64,000 nt of DNA from Bostrychus sinensis (lineage: Eukaryota; Chordata; Actinopteri; Gobiiformes; Eleotridae): positions 12,062,206 through 12,126,205 of the forward strand of contig CM036252.1 in NCBI GenBank assembly GCA_020698575.1, read 5' to 3'. Below, piece after piece: positions 1-13,600 of this stretch. The notes beneath the pieces are model-generated. The model did no database searches. It saw nothing but the letters and a program-made list of their open reading frames with translations, and was not told the DNA's origin. Position 1 is the stretch's first letter. Every line of letters starts with the position of its first letter. The position numbers were made by a program, and so were the translations under genes.

Positions 1-1406
1 AAACGCAACACCAGACACACTTTAGACTAACACCCGCAAACGCAACACCAGACACGCGTTAGACTAACACCTGCAAACGCAACACCAGACACGCGTTAGA
101 CTAACACCTGCAAACGCAACACCAGACACGCATTAGACTAACACCTGCAAACGCAACACCAGACACGCGTTAGACTAACACCTGCAAACGCAACACCAGA
201 CACGCGTTAGACTAACACCTGCAAACGCAACACCAGACACGCGTTAGACTAACACCTGCAACCGCAACACCAGACACGCGTTAGACTAACACCTGCAAAC
301 GCAACACCAGACACGCGTTAGACTAACACCTGCAAACGCAACACCAGACACACTTTAGACTAACACCTGCAAACGCAACACCAGACACACTTTAGACTAA
401 CACCTGCAAACGCAACACCAGACACGCTTTACACTAACACCTGCAAACGCAACACCAGACACACTTTAGACTAACACCTGCAAACGCAACACCAGACACG
501 CTTTAGATGAACACCCGCAAACGCAACACCAGACACGCTTTAGATGAACACCCGCAAACACAACACCAGACACGCTTTAGATGAACACCCGCAAACGCAA
601 CACCAGACACGCTTTACACTAACACCTGCAAACGCAACGCCAGACACGCTTTAGACTAACACCTGCAAACGCAACACCAGACACGCTTTAGACTAACACC
701 TGCAAACGCAACACCAGACACGCTTTAGACTAACACCTGCAAACGCAACACCAGACACACTTTAGACTAACACCTGCAAACGCAACGCCAGACACGCTTT
801 AGACTAACACCTGCAAACGCAACACCAGACACGCTTTAGACTAACACCTGCAAACGCAACACCAGACACGCTTTAGATGAACACCCGCAAACGCAACACC
901 AGACACGCTTTAGACTAACACCTGCAAACGCAACACCAGACACGCTTTACACTAACACCTGCAAACGCAACACCAGACACGCTTTAGACTAACACCTGCA
1001 AACGCAACGCCAGTCACGCTTTAGACTAACACCTGCAAACGCAACACCAGACACGCTTTAGACTAACACCTGCAAACGCAACACCAGACACGCTTTAGAC
1101 TAACACCTGCAAACGCAACACCAGACACACTTTAGACTAACACCTGCAAACGCAACACCAGACACGCTTTAGACTAACACCTGCAAACGCAACACCAGAC
1201 ACACTTTAGACTAACACCTGCAAACGCAACACCAGACACGCTTTAGACTAACACCTGCAAACGCAACACCAGACACACTTTAGACTAACACCTGCAAACG
1301 CAACACCAGACACACTTTAGACTAACACCTGCAAACGCAACACCAGACACACTTTAGACTAACACCTGCAAACGCAACACCAGACACGCTTTAGACTAAC
1401 ACCTGC
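1..1406. repeat. 37-bp minisatellite, about 38 copies, runs off the left edge
   Basis: Units of the form cgcaacaccagacacgcttt plus agactaacacctgcaaa repeat with few substitutions (cgcgt/actt/gctt variants; tgaacacccg variants). It sits in the inpp4b intron after the exon ending at 1,582. Confidence 0.97.
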
Positions 1407-1581
1407 TTTTTTTCTATTATGTTTTTTATTTGGTGACACTCCCACATACAATGTATTAATGCAGCAGTATTTTCTACTTGAGAAGAAAGACTTCTTCCAT
1501 CTCTGCGTAACATTTAGTCTGATGATGACCACTGAGGTTGTGTGATTGTAATTTAATCTAACATCTCTCACTGTCTCTTAC

Positions 1582-1679
1582 CGTAGCAGCAAGCCACAAA
1601 ACCTCTACATTCTTCCTCTTTTTGGCCTCGAAACAAAGATCCAGCGATGACAGCAGCTCTGGAAGTGTCTCTGTGTCAG
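1582..1679 (-). CDS. inpp4b: inpp4b coding exon 16 in window (last one present)
   Basis: Acceptor CTGACAG, donor CTACG|GTAAGA. It reads LPELLSSLDLCFEAKK then RKNVEVLWLAAT. It ends in phase 0 immediately before the expected catalytic-loop exon (CKSAKDRT), which would lie beyond the left edge past the 37-bp minisatellite. Confidence 0.93.
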
Positions 1680-4600
1680 CTGTCAGGATGAATAAAAAGA
1701 GAAATGTAATGAGATAATATTTTCTTATGGTAATTTGTCCAAAAACAAATGGATCTAACCCGTCTGAGGCAGTTTGTCCTGCAGCCTGTTACAGTAAACT
1801 CTGAGTCGCTCACAGCTCTCCAGGTTCAGTCTCTCCTGAAGTGAACTGTCTCCAAACCTGAAACTCACACAAGTACATGGATTTTTTTCCCCTTACTCTT
1901 ATAACAATATACTGTGGAAACATAAGGCATTTTCTAGAGCAGTGGTTCTCAAACTGTGGTACGGGTATCAATGGCAGGTACGCAGGCTTCTTCTGTTGGT
2001 ACTCAGGAGTCAGTTCAAGTCCTGATTAGAGACTAGAGTTTTATTCCTGAGTTAAAGTTAAAGTGAAGAGCACTGATAAGTCTTTGTTTAGTCCTGCTTT
2101 AGTCCTGGTTTAGACCTGGTTTAGACCTGGTTTAGTCCTGCTTTAGTCCTGGTTTAGACCTGGTTTAGACCTGGTTTAGTCCTGCTTTAGTCCTGGTTTA
2201 GACCTGGTTTAGACCTGGTTTAGTCCCGCTTTAGTCCCAGTTTAGTCCTGCATTAGTCCTGGTTTGGTCCTGTTGCTTTAGTCCAAATTTAGTTCTGGTT
2301 TAGTCCTGCTTTAGTCCTGGTTTAGACCTGGTTTAGTCCTGCTTTAGTCCTGGTTTGGACCTGGTTTAGACCTGGTTTAGTCCCGCTTTAGTCCCAGTTT
2401 AGTCCTGCATTAGTCCTGGTTTGGTCCTGTTGCTTTAGTCCAAATTTAGTTCTGGTTTAGTCCTGCTTTAGTCCTGGTTTAGACCTGGTTTAGTCCTGCT
2501 TTAGTCCCAGTTTAGTCCTGCATTAGTCCTGGTTTGGTCCTGTTGCTTTAGTCCAAATTTAGTTCTGGTTTAGTCCTGCTTTAGTCCTGGTTTAGACCTG
2601 GTTTAGTCCTGCTTTAGTCCTGGTTTAGTCCTGGTTTAGTCCTGCTTTAGTCCTGGTTTAGACCTGGTTTAGTCCTGCTTTAGTCCTGGTTTAGACCTGG
2701 TTTAGTCCTGGTTTAGTCCTGGTTTAGACCTGGTTTAGTCCTGCTTTAGTCCTGGTTTAGTCCTGCTTTAATCCTGCTTTAATCCTGGTTTAGTCCTGGT
2801 TTAGTCCTGCTTTAGTCCTGGTTTAGACCTGGTTTAGTCCTGGTTTAGACCTGGTTTAGACCTGGTTTAGACCTGGTTTAGTCCTGGTTTAGTCCTGCTT
2901 TAATCCTGCTTTAATCCTGGTTTAGTCCTGGTTTAGTCCTGCTTTAGTCCTGGTTTAGACCTGGTTTAGTCCTGCTTTAGTCCTGGTTTAGTCCTGCTTT
3001 AGTCCTGGTTTAGACCTGGTTTAGACCTGGTTTAGACCTGGTTTAGACCTGGTTTAGACCTGGTTTAGTCCTGCTTTAGTCCTGGTTTAGTCCTGCTTTA
3101 GTCCTGGTTTAGACCTGGTTTAGTCCTGCTTTAGTCCTGGTTTAGTCCTGGTTTAGACCTGGTTTAGTCCTGGTTTAGTCCTGCTTTAGTCCTGGTTTAG
3201 TCCTGCTTTAGTCCTGGTTTAGTCCTGCTTCAGTCCTGCTTTAGTCCTGGTTTAGACCTGGTTTAGTCCTGGTTTAGTCCTGCTTCAGTCCTGCTTTAGT
3301 CCTGGTTTAGACCTGGTTTAGTCCTGCTTTAATCCTGGTTTAGTCCTGTTTTATTCCTGCTTTAGTCCTGCTTTAATCCTGGTTTAGTCCTGGTTTAGTC
3401 CCGCTTTAGTCCTGGTTTAGACCTGGTTTAGTCCTGCTTTAGTCCTGGTTTAGACCTGGTTTAGTCCTGCTTTAGTCCTGCTTTAGTCCTGGTTTAGTCC
3501 TGCTTTAGTCCTGGTTTAGTCCTGGTTTAGTCCTGCTTTAGTCCTGGTTTAGACCTGGTTTAGTCCTGCTTTAATCCTGGTTTAGTCCTGGTTTAGTCCT
3601 GGTTTAGTCCTGGTTTAGACCTGGTTTAGTCCTGTTTTATTCCTGCTTTAGTCCTGCTTTAATCCTGGTTTAGTCCTGGTTTAATCCCGCTTTAGTCCTG
3701 GTTTAGACCTGGTTTAGTCCTGCTTTAGTCCTGGTTTAGACCTGGTTTAGTCCTGCTTTAGTCCTGCTTTAGTCCTGCTTTAGTCCTGGTTTAGTCCTGC
3801 TTTAGTCCTGGTTTAGACCTGGTTTAGTCCTGCTTTAGTCCTGGTTTAGTCCTGCTTTAGTCCTGCTTTAGTCCTGGTTTCGACCTGGTTTAGTCCTGGT
3901 TTAGACCTGGTTTAGACCTGGTTTAGTCCTGCTTTAGTCCTGGTTTAGACCTGGTTTAGTCCTGGTTTAGTCCTGGTTTAGTCCTGGTTTCGACCTGGTT
4001 TAGACCTGGTTTAGTCCTGCTTTAGTCCTGGTTTAGACCTGGTTTAGTCCTGGTTTAGTCCTGGTTTAGTCCTGGTTTCGACCTGGTTTAGTCCTGCTTT
4101 AGTCCTGGTTTCGACCTGGTTTAGACCTGGTTTAGTCCTGCTTTAGTCCTGGTTTAGACCTGGTTTAGTCCTGGTTTAGACCTGGTTTAGACCTGGTTTA
4201 GTCCTGCTTTAGTCCTGGTTTAGACCTGGTTTAGTCCTGGTTTAGTCCTGGTTTAGACCTGGTTTCGACCTGGTTTAGTCCTGCTTTAGTCCTGGTTTCG
4301 ACCTGGTTTAGACCTGGTTTAGTCCTGCTTTAGTCCTGGTTTAGACCTGGTTTAGTCCTGGTTTAGTCCTGGTTTAGTCCTGGTTTAGTCCTGCTTTAAT
4401 CCTGCTTTAGTCCTGGTCTAGTCCCGGTTTAGTTCTGTTTTACCTTTGCCATAGTTTAGTCCCTGTTTTATCCTCGTTTACTAATACTTTTTTCTGCTTT
4501 AATCCATATTTAATCCCTTGGTTTAGACCTGGGTTAAACCTGATTTTAGCAAATATAAGATGATACTAGGAAAGAAAGCAAAAGTTTAAGAGCAACTGCT

Positions 4601-7600
4601 CTAGACTTTAACATCAAGCTCTGGCCAGATTACAAAAAAGTGTTAAAAACATCAGAAAATCAAAATTCTGAGGTGGAATATTTGACAAAAAAGAATGTAA
4701 ACTGATAGTAAGCAACATTAACGTACACTACGACTTTTTGATAATAATAAGTCTTGAGTTAAGTTCGTTGTTGAGCTCTACCTCTCGGCCAGACTCTGCT
4801 GCTGGTTGATGCCGATGTTGAAGAAAACGGGGTGAAGTTGTATCAGATGCCCTTCCTTCAGCTCCTGAGGCAGCGAGGCAAAGTTCTCCGACGGCAACGG
4901 GACATTTACCGCCAAACTGTCCCTAAACGCAAACACACATCAAACGTTAAAGATAAAAAAATAACCCGAGACAAACGAAGAGAAGCACATCCATGTCCCT
5001 GAACGCTGCTCCTTCTTCTGTGTTTGTTTGTTTTTGGTTTTATTAAGTAGCATGTGCGTAACGATAAAAGTCTTTCTCACCACGTCCCGGTCAGTGTCGG
5101 CAGGAGGTCGTCTGATTGGTCGCTTTTCGCTTCGGTCAAAGCAAACGTCACTCTGCTGAGCTCGGCCACACCCACCTCCATGTCCTGGAGCATGCCCAGT
5201 TCGTCTCCTGAGAACACAACGTTTATACCACGACGTGCCAGTGTTGTATATGCTGTGTTTTTTTAAGGAATAACTTCAGCATTTGTACCGTAAGTGCTGA
5301 GCAGACCCTCGAACTGAGCCAGGACCCCGACAGAGTGGAGCTGTCGCAGGAAGTCAGCGTCCTCTAAACCGTTGTGGAGTTTCAAAATAAAAGCACACAC
5401 CACCGCAGAGAGCTGGGAGACAGGAACACAACCTTTCTGTCAAACATATAGACTTGCTTTATACACTGTTCTATCTGGATACATGAACTCTAGAGCACGA
5501 CGTCCAAAGTGCAGCCCGGGGGCCATTTGTGGCACGGGTTGAGATTTCCTAAGGTCCTCAGCTTCAATTTTTTCAATTTGTATTTTGTGTTTTGTGTTTA
5601 TTTCGAGTGTTTTTATGGTACCTGCCTTAGGACAACAGATGAAATTTAGCTATTGTACTAATGCTGCGTTCAGGTGCTCCTTGGTTTCTCGACTTTCCGA
5701 GACAAGAGGTTGTTTTCCCGACTTGTTTAAGTTCATGAGCTTTTATCTTGGTTACCATAGATAGACCAACAAAGTTATTGGTCAGTAATGTTATTATTTA
5801 GCGTTTATCATTGCTAACTAGTCAGATTTAACGTTAGCCTTCTCACTACTTATTCAAATATAGCTTTAGCCAAACAACTTGGACGTCAGGGGTTAAATAA
5901 ATTAGCATTTCTAACGCAATTTTGTTACCTCTGTGCGAACGACAGCTTATAATGAACTCATGTTATTAGCAAAGAACTCATGTTTAAGACGCAAATGAAT
6001 AAATCAGCTGCTTTTCTGCTCTGAGCATGAAGCAGATGACGTCAGGAGGGGAAGTTGGGAGCAGGGTGTGACCCGAGTTCCCGAGTTCTTTTTCCGACTT
6101 GTGCAGGTGTTCATGTGCATCTTTTTACTTGGAAAAATGCTTTCCTTAGTTTCCAAGGACCACATGAATGCAACATAATTTCAGCAAATATACACTGATG
6201 CTCACTGCTGATTTGTTGATAAATGTGCACTGTCCTAATTCTAATAAAAAATAAAATTAAATGACACAATGCATGACTTAAGGCCCACAGCACTTTCAGA
6301 CAGTGTTTCTGTATCTGTGCATCTCTTCTACTTCTCTGTGCTGTGTATTTTCAAATTAGTTTGTAAAAAAAAAAAATGCAGTTGCAGTTTTTATGTTCAA
6401 AATGTTATTTTGTTGGGACTTCATTTAGATTGTGTTTGTGTGAAGAAAATCATTTACAATTATTTGGCTTTTGAAAAGAAAATACTTATAAAAGTGCGTA
6501 TTAAAAGTACAGTAAGCAGCAGCGCTTGTTCTGGTTTGAAACGGTACTGCAGTCTAAATCAAAACAATGGTCTCTTTTCTGATTGGACGATCAGCAATGA
6601 AGTTTTAAAACCAAACCAAAAAATGTAAATAAAAACAACTTGGCCACTATGTAAAATATATTTTTAATTGTTAATAACTCAACTGTACCATTGTTATCAG
6701 TAAAACTAATATTTGGCACCTTTAAATTTATACTGTATGTGCATTTGTTTACTTAACAACATCAGGAGCCCATGAAGAGTTGCACATCTTCAAATCTGGC
6801 CCTCTTTGAACAAAGTTGGGACACCTGTGCTCTAGAGCATCACATTTTCCCTCCAAAATAGTTTTAAGGATGTCACAGAAAAGCATGTGCTTTTTAATGT
6901 GCAGGTTTAATTTGCCATTGTTTTAAGCCGAATGCTCTTTCTGACCCAACCCTCTGCATTTATCTAGGCTTGGGACTGGCACAAAGTATACTGGCTTGTG
7001 ACTCCTTGTGTCTGGATTATTCATATCTTGTATTTTCATTTTATATTTCCATCTTACTGCTTGGCTGAAGACGGCGTGGTGTCTCTGCACCAGCTGCTCT
7101 GACCCCTGTCCCACTGTGGCCGCCGCTGCCCCCTGCAGGAGCACAAACGTCATGGCCGCGCAGGCCATGGACACCGATTCTCGAACACAGTCCCTCAGAG
7201 TGACCACCAGAGGGAGCAGCTGCTCCTGCCAGGACAGCACAGAGGAGGAGGGAGAGGGAGGAGCACCTGAGGAAACAACATGGTATTAACATAAAGTCTA
7301 CAGAATAATGAGCTGGTCTCGTTATACACATCAACTTTAGTACAGGGATGCTTAAAAATACAGGAAAAGTAAAAATACTGACCAACCAGGGGTACGGGGA
7401 CCCCTAGGGGTACGTGAGCACACTGCAGAAGGTACTTGGAGTTGTGCGATCATTTATAGTAATTATATATCTGGCTTTCAAAGTCTAAAATAAACCTAAA
7501 TCAGGACTAACCCAGGACTACAGAGAGGGACGGGACACTAAAGAAGGACAAAGCAGGGACTAAACCGGGACTAAAACAGGAAAAAAACAGGTTAACCAGA

Positions 7601-10600
7601 ACTAAAAAGGAAAAAAAGGTCTAAAATCAGAACTAAACCAGGTCTAAACCAAGAATAAACAAGTCTAAAACTAGAACTAAAAAAAGGGTCCTAACCAGAA
7701 CTACACAAGACCAAAAATGTTGGGAACCACTGCTCTCGACTACTACGTCTGAATGACAGAAACATTTTGTGTGCCTCTAGATTCACTATAAACTGAAAAA
7801 TAGACATCGATCAAATTATTGTCAAAGTGAAAAATAAGAATGTCTGCCCTGTCCACAGCTACATATCTGTAAGAACAGAAGCCGGGAGCAAAGTGTGACG
7901 TCCCACCGGTGTTGTGAAGGTTTGTGTCCTGTGGATCAGATGGTTTTTTTGGAGCCTGGGGGCCGTCCTCTTTGCCTCTGAGTCGGTCGACCATCGCGAT
8001 GATGCAGTTCAGGCTTTTTGCGACGTTGGCCCACGCCGTGTCCTAAAGCAAAACGAGAAAAAGATGAATGAACAAAGTGGAACTCATCACCCAAGGCTCT
8101 GTTGTTAGAAGTATTTTTGATACACATTTAAATGCAATAGAGACAATTTCCTTTCTTACAACTACCCTTTCTCTTTTTTTTCTCCTTCTCATGTCCCTGC
8201 AGGGCTGCCGTAGTTGGGGGATTCACTATAGGAGGTGCAAAAATGTCGTTTCTTGGAGTGAGAAAAACAACTTAACCCTGAACACTTCAAAAACATACAA
8301 GTTGGTCAGTTATTTTAGTAAAAGAAAAGTTCATTTGCCTGTCATCATTAAAGCAGAGCTCAGTAACTCTGCTCGTTTCTTCGCTCTTTTTTGCCTTATT
8401 TTCCTCTACAGAGCTCCCCCTACAGTTCGGAGTAAAGCACTATCATAAATACTCACAAGCCCTGTTGACTCCTGTGTGACCCCTTACTCGTCTTTACTTT
8501 CGTTTTCCCCTCCACGTATCTGTACAGTAAGTTTTTTCTTTCATTTAGCCGCTCTGGAATGAAAATCGAGAAATAAAGCCACCGCTAGCTTGTTGTTTTG
8601 CTAACCGGGATGTGCCGCTTTCTCATGAGACCCGAGACTTCTGTGACTCTGGGTCGACGGCGCTCACTGTTGCAAGCGTCACTTTCATCCCAGAGACACT
8701 AGGGGGAGCTGCTGCACGCTTTATTTACCCCACAACAACTCATTTAACCATCACACGGACCCCGAAACTGGTTAATATCCATCCATCCATCCATCTTCTT
8801 CCGCTTTATCTGGAGCCGGGTCGCGGAGGCAGCAGTCTAAGCAGGGACACCCAGACATCCCTCTCCCCGGACACTTCCTCCAGCTCCTCAGGAGGAACCC
8901 CAAGGCGTTCCCAGGCCGAGAGACGTAGTCCCTCCAGCGTGTCCTAGGTCTTCCCCGGGGCCTCCTCCCGGTGGGACATACCCGGAACACCTCCCCAGGG
9001 AGGCGTCCAGGAGGCATCCGGAACAGATGCCCAAGCCACCTCAGCTGCCTCCTCTCGATGTGGAGGAGCAGCGGCTCTACTCCAAGCTCCTCCCGGGTAA
9101 CCAAGCTCCTCACCTTATCTCTAAGGAAGCGCCCAGCTACCCTGCGGAGGAAACTCATTTCGGCCGCTTGTATCCGGGATCTTGTCCTTTCGGTCATGAC
9201 CCAAAGCTCATGACCATAGGTGAGAGTAGGAACGTAGATCGACCGGTAAATCGAGAGCTTTGCCTTTCGACTCAGCTCTTTCTTCACCACAACAGACCGA
9301 TACAACGACCGCATTACTGCAGACGCTGCACCGATCCGTCTGTCGATCTCACGCTCCATCCTTCCCTCACTCGTGAACAAGACCCCAAGATACTTAAACT
9401 CCTCCACTTGAGGCAGGAACTCTCCTCCGACCTGGAGAGGGCAAGCCACCCTTTTCCGGTCAAGAACCATGGCCTCAGACTTGGAGGTGCTGATTCTCAT
9501 CCCAGCCGCTTCACATTCGGCTGCAAACCGCCCCAGTGCACACTGAAGGTCCTGGTTTGATGAAGCCAACAAGACAACATCATCCGCAAAAAGCAGAGAT
9601 GAAATCCTGTGGTCCCCAAACCTGACACCCTCCGGCCCCTGGCTGCACCTAGAAATTCTGTCCATAAAAATTATGAACAGAACCGGTGACAAAGGGCAGC
9701 CCTGCCGGAGTCCAACATGCACCGGAAACAGGTCCGACTTACAACCGGCAATGCGAACCAAACTCCTGCTCCGGTCATACAGGGACCGGACAGCCCTTAG
9801 CAAAGGGCCTTGGACCCCATACTCCCAGAGCACCCCCCCAAAGGACGCTACGAGGGACACGGTCGAACGCCTTCTCCAGGTCCACAAAGCACATGTGGAC
9901 TGGATGGGCGAACTCCCATGAACCCTCGAGCACCCAATAAAGGGTGTAGAGCTGGTCCACTGTTCCACGACCGGGACGAAAACCGCATTGTTCCTCCTGA
10001 ATCCGAGGTTCGACTATCGGCCGAATTCTCCTCTCCAGTACCCTGGAATAGACTTTCCCGGGGAGGCTGAGAAGTGTGATCCCCCTGTAGTTGGAACACA
10101 CTCTCCGGTCCCCCTTCTTGAAAAGAGGGACCACCACCCCGGTCTGCCAGTCCAGAGGCACTGTCCCCAACCGCCACGCGATGTTGCAAAGACGTGTCAG
10201 CCACGACAGCCCCACAACATCCAGAGACTTGAGGTACTCAGGGCGAATCTCATCCACACCTGGTGCCTTGCCACCGAGGAGCTTTTTAACCACCTCGATG
10301 ACTTCAGCTTGGGTGATGGATGAATCCTCCTCCGAGTCCCCAACCTCTGCTTCCTCAACGGAAGATGTGTCGGTGGGATTGAGGAGGTCCTCAAAGTATT
10401 CCTTCCACCACCCGACAACATCCCCAGTCGAGGTCAACAGCTCCCCACCCTCACTGTAAACAGTGTTGGTGAAGAACTGCTTCCCCCCACTGAGGCGGCG
10501 GACGGTTTGCCAGAATTTCTTTGAGGCCAACCGATAGTCCTCCTCCATGGCCTCCCCGAACTCCTCCCAGACCCGAGTTTTTGCCTCCACAACTGCCCGG

Positions 10601-13600
10601 GCCGCAGCACGCTTGGCCTGCCGGTACCCGTCGGCTGCCTCGGGAGTCCCACAAGCCAGCCAGGCTCGATAGGACTCCTTCTTCAGCCTGACGGCATCCC
10701 TTACTTCCGGTGTCCACCACCGGGTTCGGGGGTTGCCGCCACGACAGGCACCAGAGACCTTACGGCCACAGCTCCTGACGGCTGCATTGACAATAGAGGT
10801 GGAGAACATGGTCCACTCGGACTCAATGTCTCCAACCTCCCCCGAGATCTGGTTGAAGCTCTCCCGGAGGTGGGAGTTGACAGGAGGCTCAGCCAGACGT
10901 TCCCAACAGACCCTCACAATACGTTTGGGTCTGCCGAGTCTGTCCGGCCTCCTCCTCCGCCAGCGGATCCAACTCACCACCAGGTGGTGATCAGTTGACA
11001 GCTCAGCCCCTCTCTTCACCCGAGTGTCCAAGACACACGGCCGAAGGTCAGATGACACGACTACAAAGTCGATCATCGACCTCCGGCCTAGGGTGTCCTG
11101 GTGCCACATGCACTGATGGACACCCTTGTGCTTGAACATGGTGTTCGTTATGGACAATCCGTGACTAGCACAGAAGTCCAATAACAGAACACCGCTCGGG
11201 TTCAGATCAGGGAGGCTGTTCCTCCCAATCACGCCCCTCCAGGTGTCACTGTCGCTGCCCACGTGAGCGTTGAAGTCTCCCAGCAGCATGAGGGAGTCCC
11301 CAGTTGGAGCACTTTCCAGCACCCCTCCCAGGGACTCCAAGAAGGCCGAGTACTCTACACTGCTGTTCGGCCCATAGGCCGAAACAACAGTGAGAGACCT
11401 GTCCCCAACCCGAAGGCGCAGGGACACGACCCTTTCATTCAACGGGGAAAACTCCAACTCATGGCGGCTGAGCTGGGGAGCTATGAGCAAGCCCACACCA
11501 GCCCGCCGCCTCTCACCGCGGGCAACGCCAGAGTAGAAGAGAGTCCAGCCCCTCTCAAGGAGTTGGGTTCCAGAGCCCAAACTGTGCGTGGAGGCGAGCC
11601 CGACTATCTCTAGTCGGTAACGCTCAACCTCCCGCACAAGCTCAGGCTCCTTTTCCCCCAGCGAGGTGACATTCCATGTCCCCAGAGCCAGTTTCTGTGT
11701 CCAGGGATCGGGACGCCGAGGCCCCCGCCTTCGACCACTGCCCGATCCTCCTTGCACCGACCCCTTACGGTTCCTCCTGCGGGTGGTGGGTCCACGGGAG
11801 GATGGCCCGGCCGGGTCCCGTGGGGAGAGACCCGGCCACCAGGTGCTCGCAATCGAGCCCCAACCCCAGGCCTGGCTCCAGGGTGGGGCCCCGGCTGCGC
11901 CATACTGGGCGACGTAACTGGCCTCCTTTTATTTGTCATCATAAGGGTTTTGTGAACCGCTCTTGGTCTGGCCCGTCACCTAGGACCTGTTTGCCATGGG
12001 AGACCCTACCAGGAGCATTAAGCCCCCGACAACATAGCTCCTAGGATCATTCGGGCACTCAAACCCCTCCACCACGGTAAGGTGGCGGTTCAAGGAGGGG
12101 CTATAAGGTAATAAGGTAATATAAGGTAAAAAATTTGAGGAAGTGAGGTGCACAGGGTGGAAAGCTGTATGTTTTGGGTTGGAATTCAAATATACGACCA
12201 CTATTCTTAAGAAGTCCCTGCAACATCTCTTCTTTCTACGTAAACTAAAGGAATTCACCCAAAACAAAACAATTTTTTAAACTTTTATTGTTGTACCATT
12301 GATCCTTCTTAATAATCCTGCTCGCGATATCTTTGAACTTGTCTCCTCGGGGAAACGCTATCCTTCTGTGAAATGTGCTACATCTCTCCATGCAAAATGT
12401 TTTTTTCCCACGCGCTGTGATGACTTTGAACAATGCACTTTGAAGCGACGTGCACCTTTTTTATATTTAAGCTTTTATTGCTGTAATTATTGCATGTGTT
12501 TTATGTTTTTTTTTTAGTATTTGCTTGTTTTATGTGTCTATGTTTTAACCTCCTGTTTTTATGTTTTGTCTGCTAACTGTTTTCCAACGGGGTATTTTTC
12601 TGCAAATAGCAAATAAACTAAGCTAAACTGAAAAAGTGTGACTACTGGAATTTGCTCAACACTTCATAACACACCTGCTGTCAGATTTTATTTCAAATTT
12701 AATTAAAACATACTTGAATCCTTGCTATAACGACTCGGCAAATCAAAAGTACAAAGCTTAGCCTACACTAGCTTCTGTGTTAAACTCCAGACTGACCCAC
12801 TGCTCCTCGTCGTACTCCTCCTCGGCCCGGGTCACCTCCAGCTGTCCCGCAGAAGGACGCCTCTCCTGATTGGCCGGGGTCGGGTTGCCGAGCAGATTCC
12901 CGTTACAGGCGTGAAGGCAGCGGGGGGCAGCGGTTTGTTTGTGCTCAGATAACAGAGCGCTTTTCACCAGCTCGTCTTTCAGGGCGTGGACGAACTCCTC
13001 TGTCTGCATTCAAAACACACAATTCTTCTTACTGCTCACATTATTTTTTTTACAAAGGCAGAAGTGTGTGCTGTCAGTGAGTGGTAGAGAACATTAGCAT
13101 TTATTTAGCCTACAACAGCTAAAGGCTACAAGGCCAGTGAAACTCTTCCTGACCAATCATACCTGTTCTTTACCTAAAACTCTGTAAAATACATTTAAAG
13201 TGTTCTTTTCAAATGTTATTTTATTGATAACTTTGTCATGGTTCTAACCTTTTTCTTTGAAATTTGACTCAGGTGTGTATTTTATCATAAATTTTGATAT
13301 TTTAAAACAAATCTATTATTTGTTCATTTTTACTCTCTCTAACTAAATCGTTGCTCTTGTTCAGTGACAAAAGTGTCCTCGTCAACAAAACATTTTCATG
13401 TCACAGATTTTTTTCTACTATTTTTTTTTTTTTGCACAATTTTTTTAAGTAACTTCTGCCCTGATCATAATGATTTAATTATTTTCAGAAATGTAACCCT
13501 TTTTATGCCAGTGTATGTAATAGCATCTCAATTCTTTAGTAAAAAAAACAGACAAAAAATGTAGTATTTTTAATTTTCTCAATATAAGTGGATTTTTCTA

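Noticed and set aside
1..1406. CRISPR array
   Set aside because: Units repeat end to end with no unique spacers, and the genome is eukaryotic.
2086..4435. Interstitial telomere repeat
   Set aside because: The unit is TTTAGWCCTGS (11 bp), not TTAGGG.
6269..6628. 119-residue plus-strand open frame
   Set aside because: Falls inside the hAT-type element at 5,496-6,829 and has no transposase motif.
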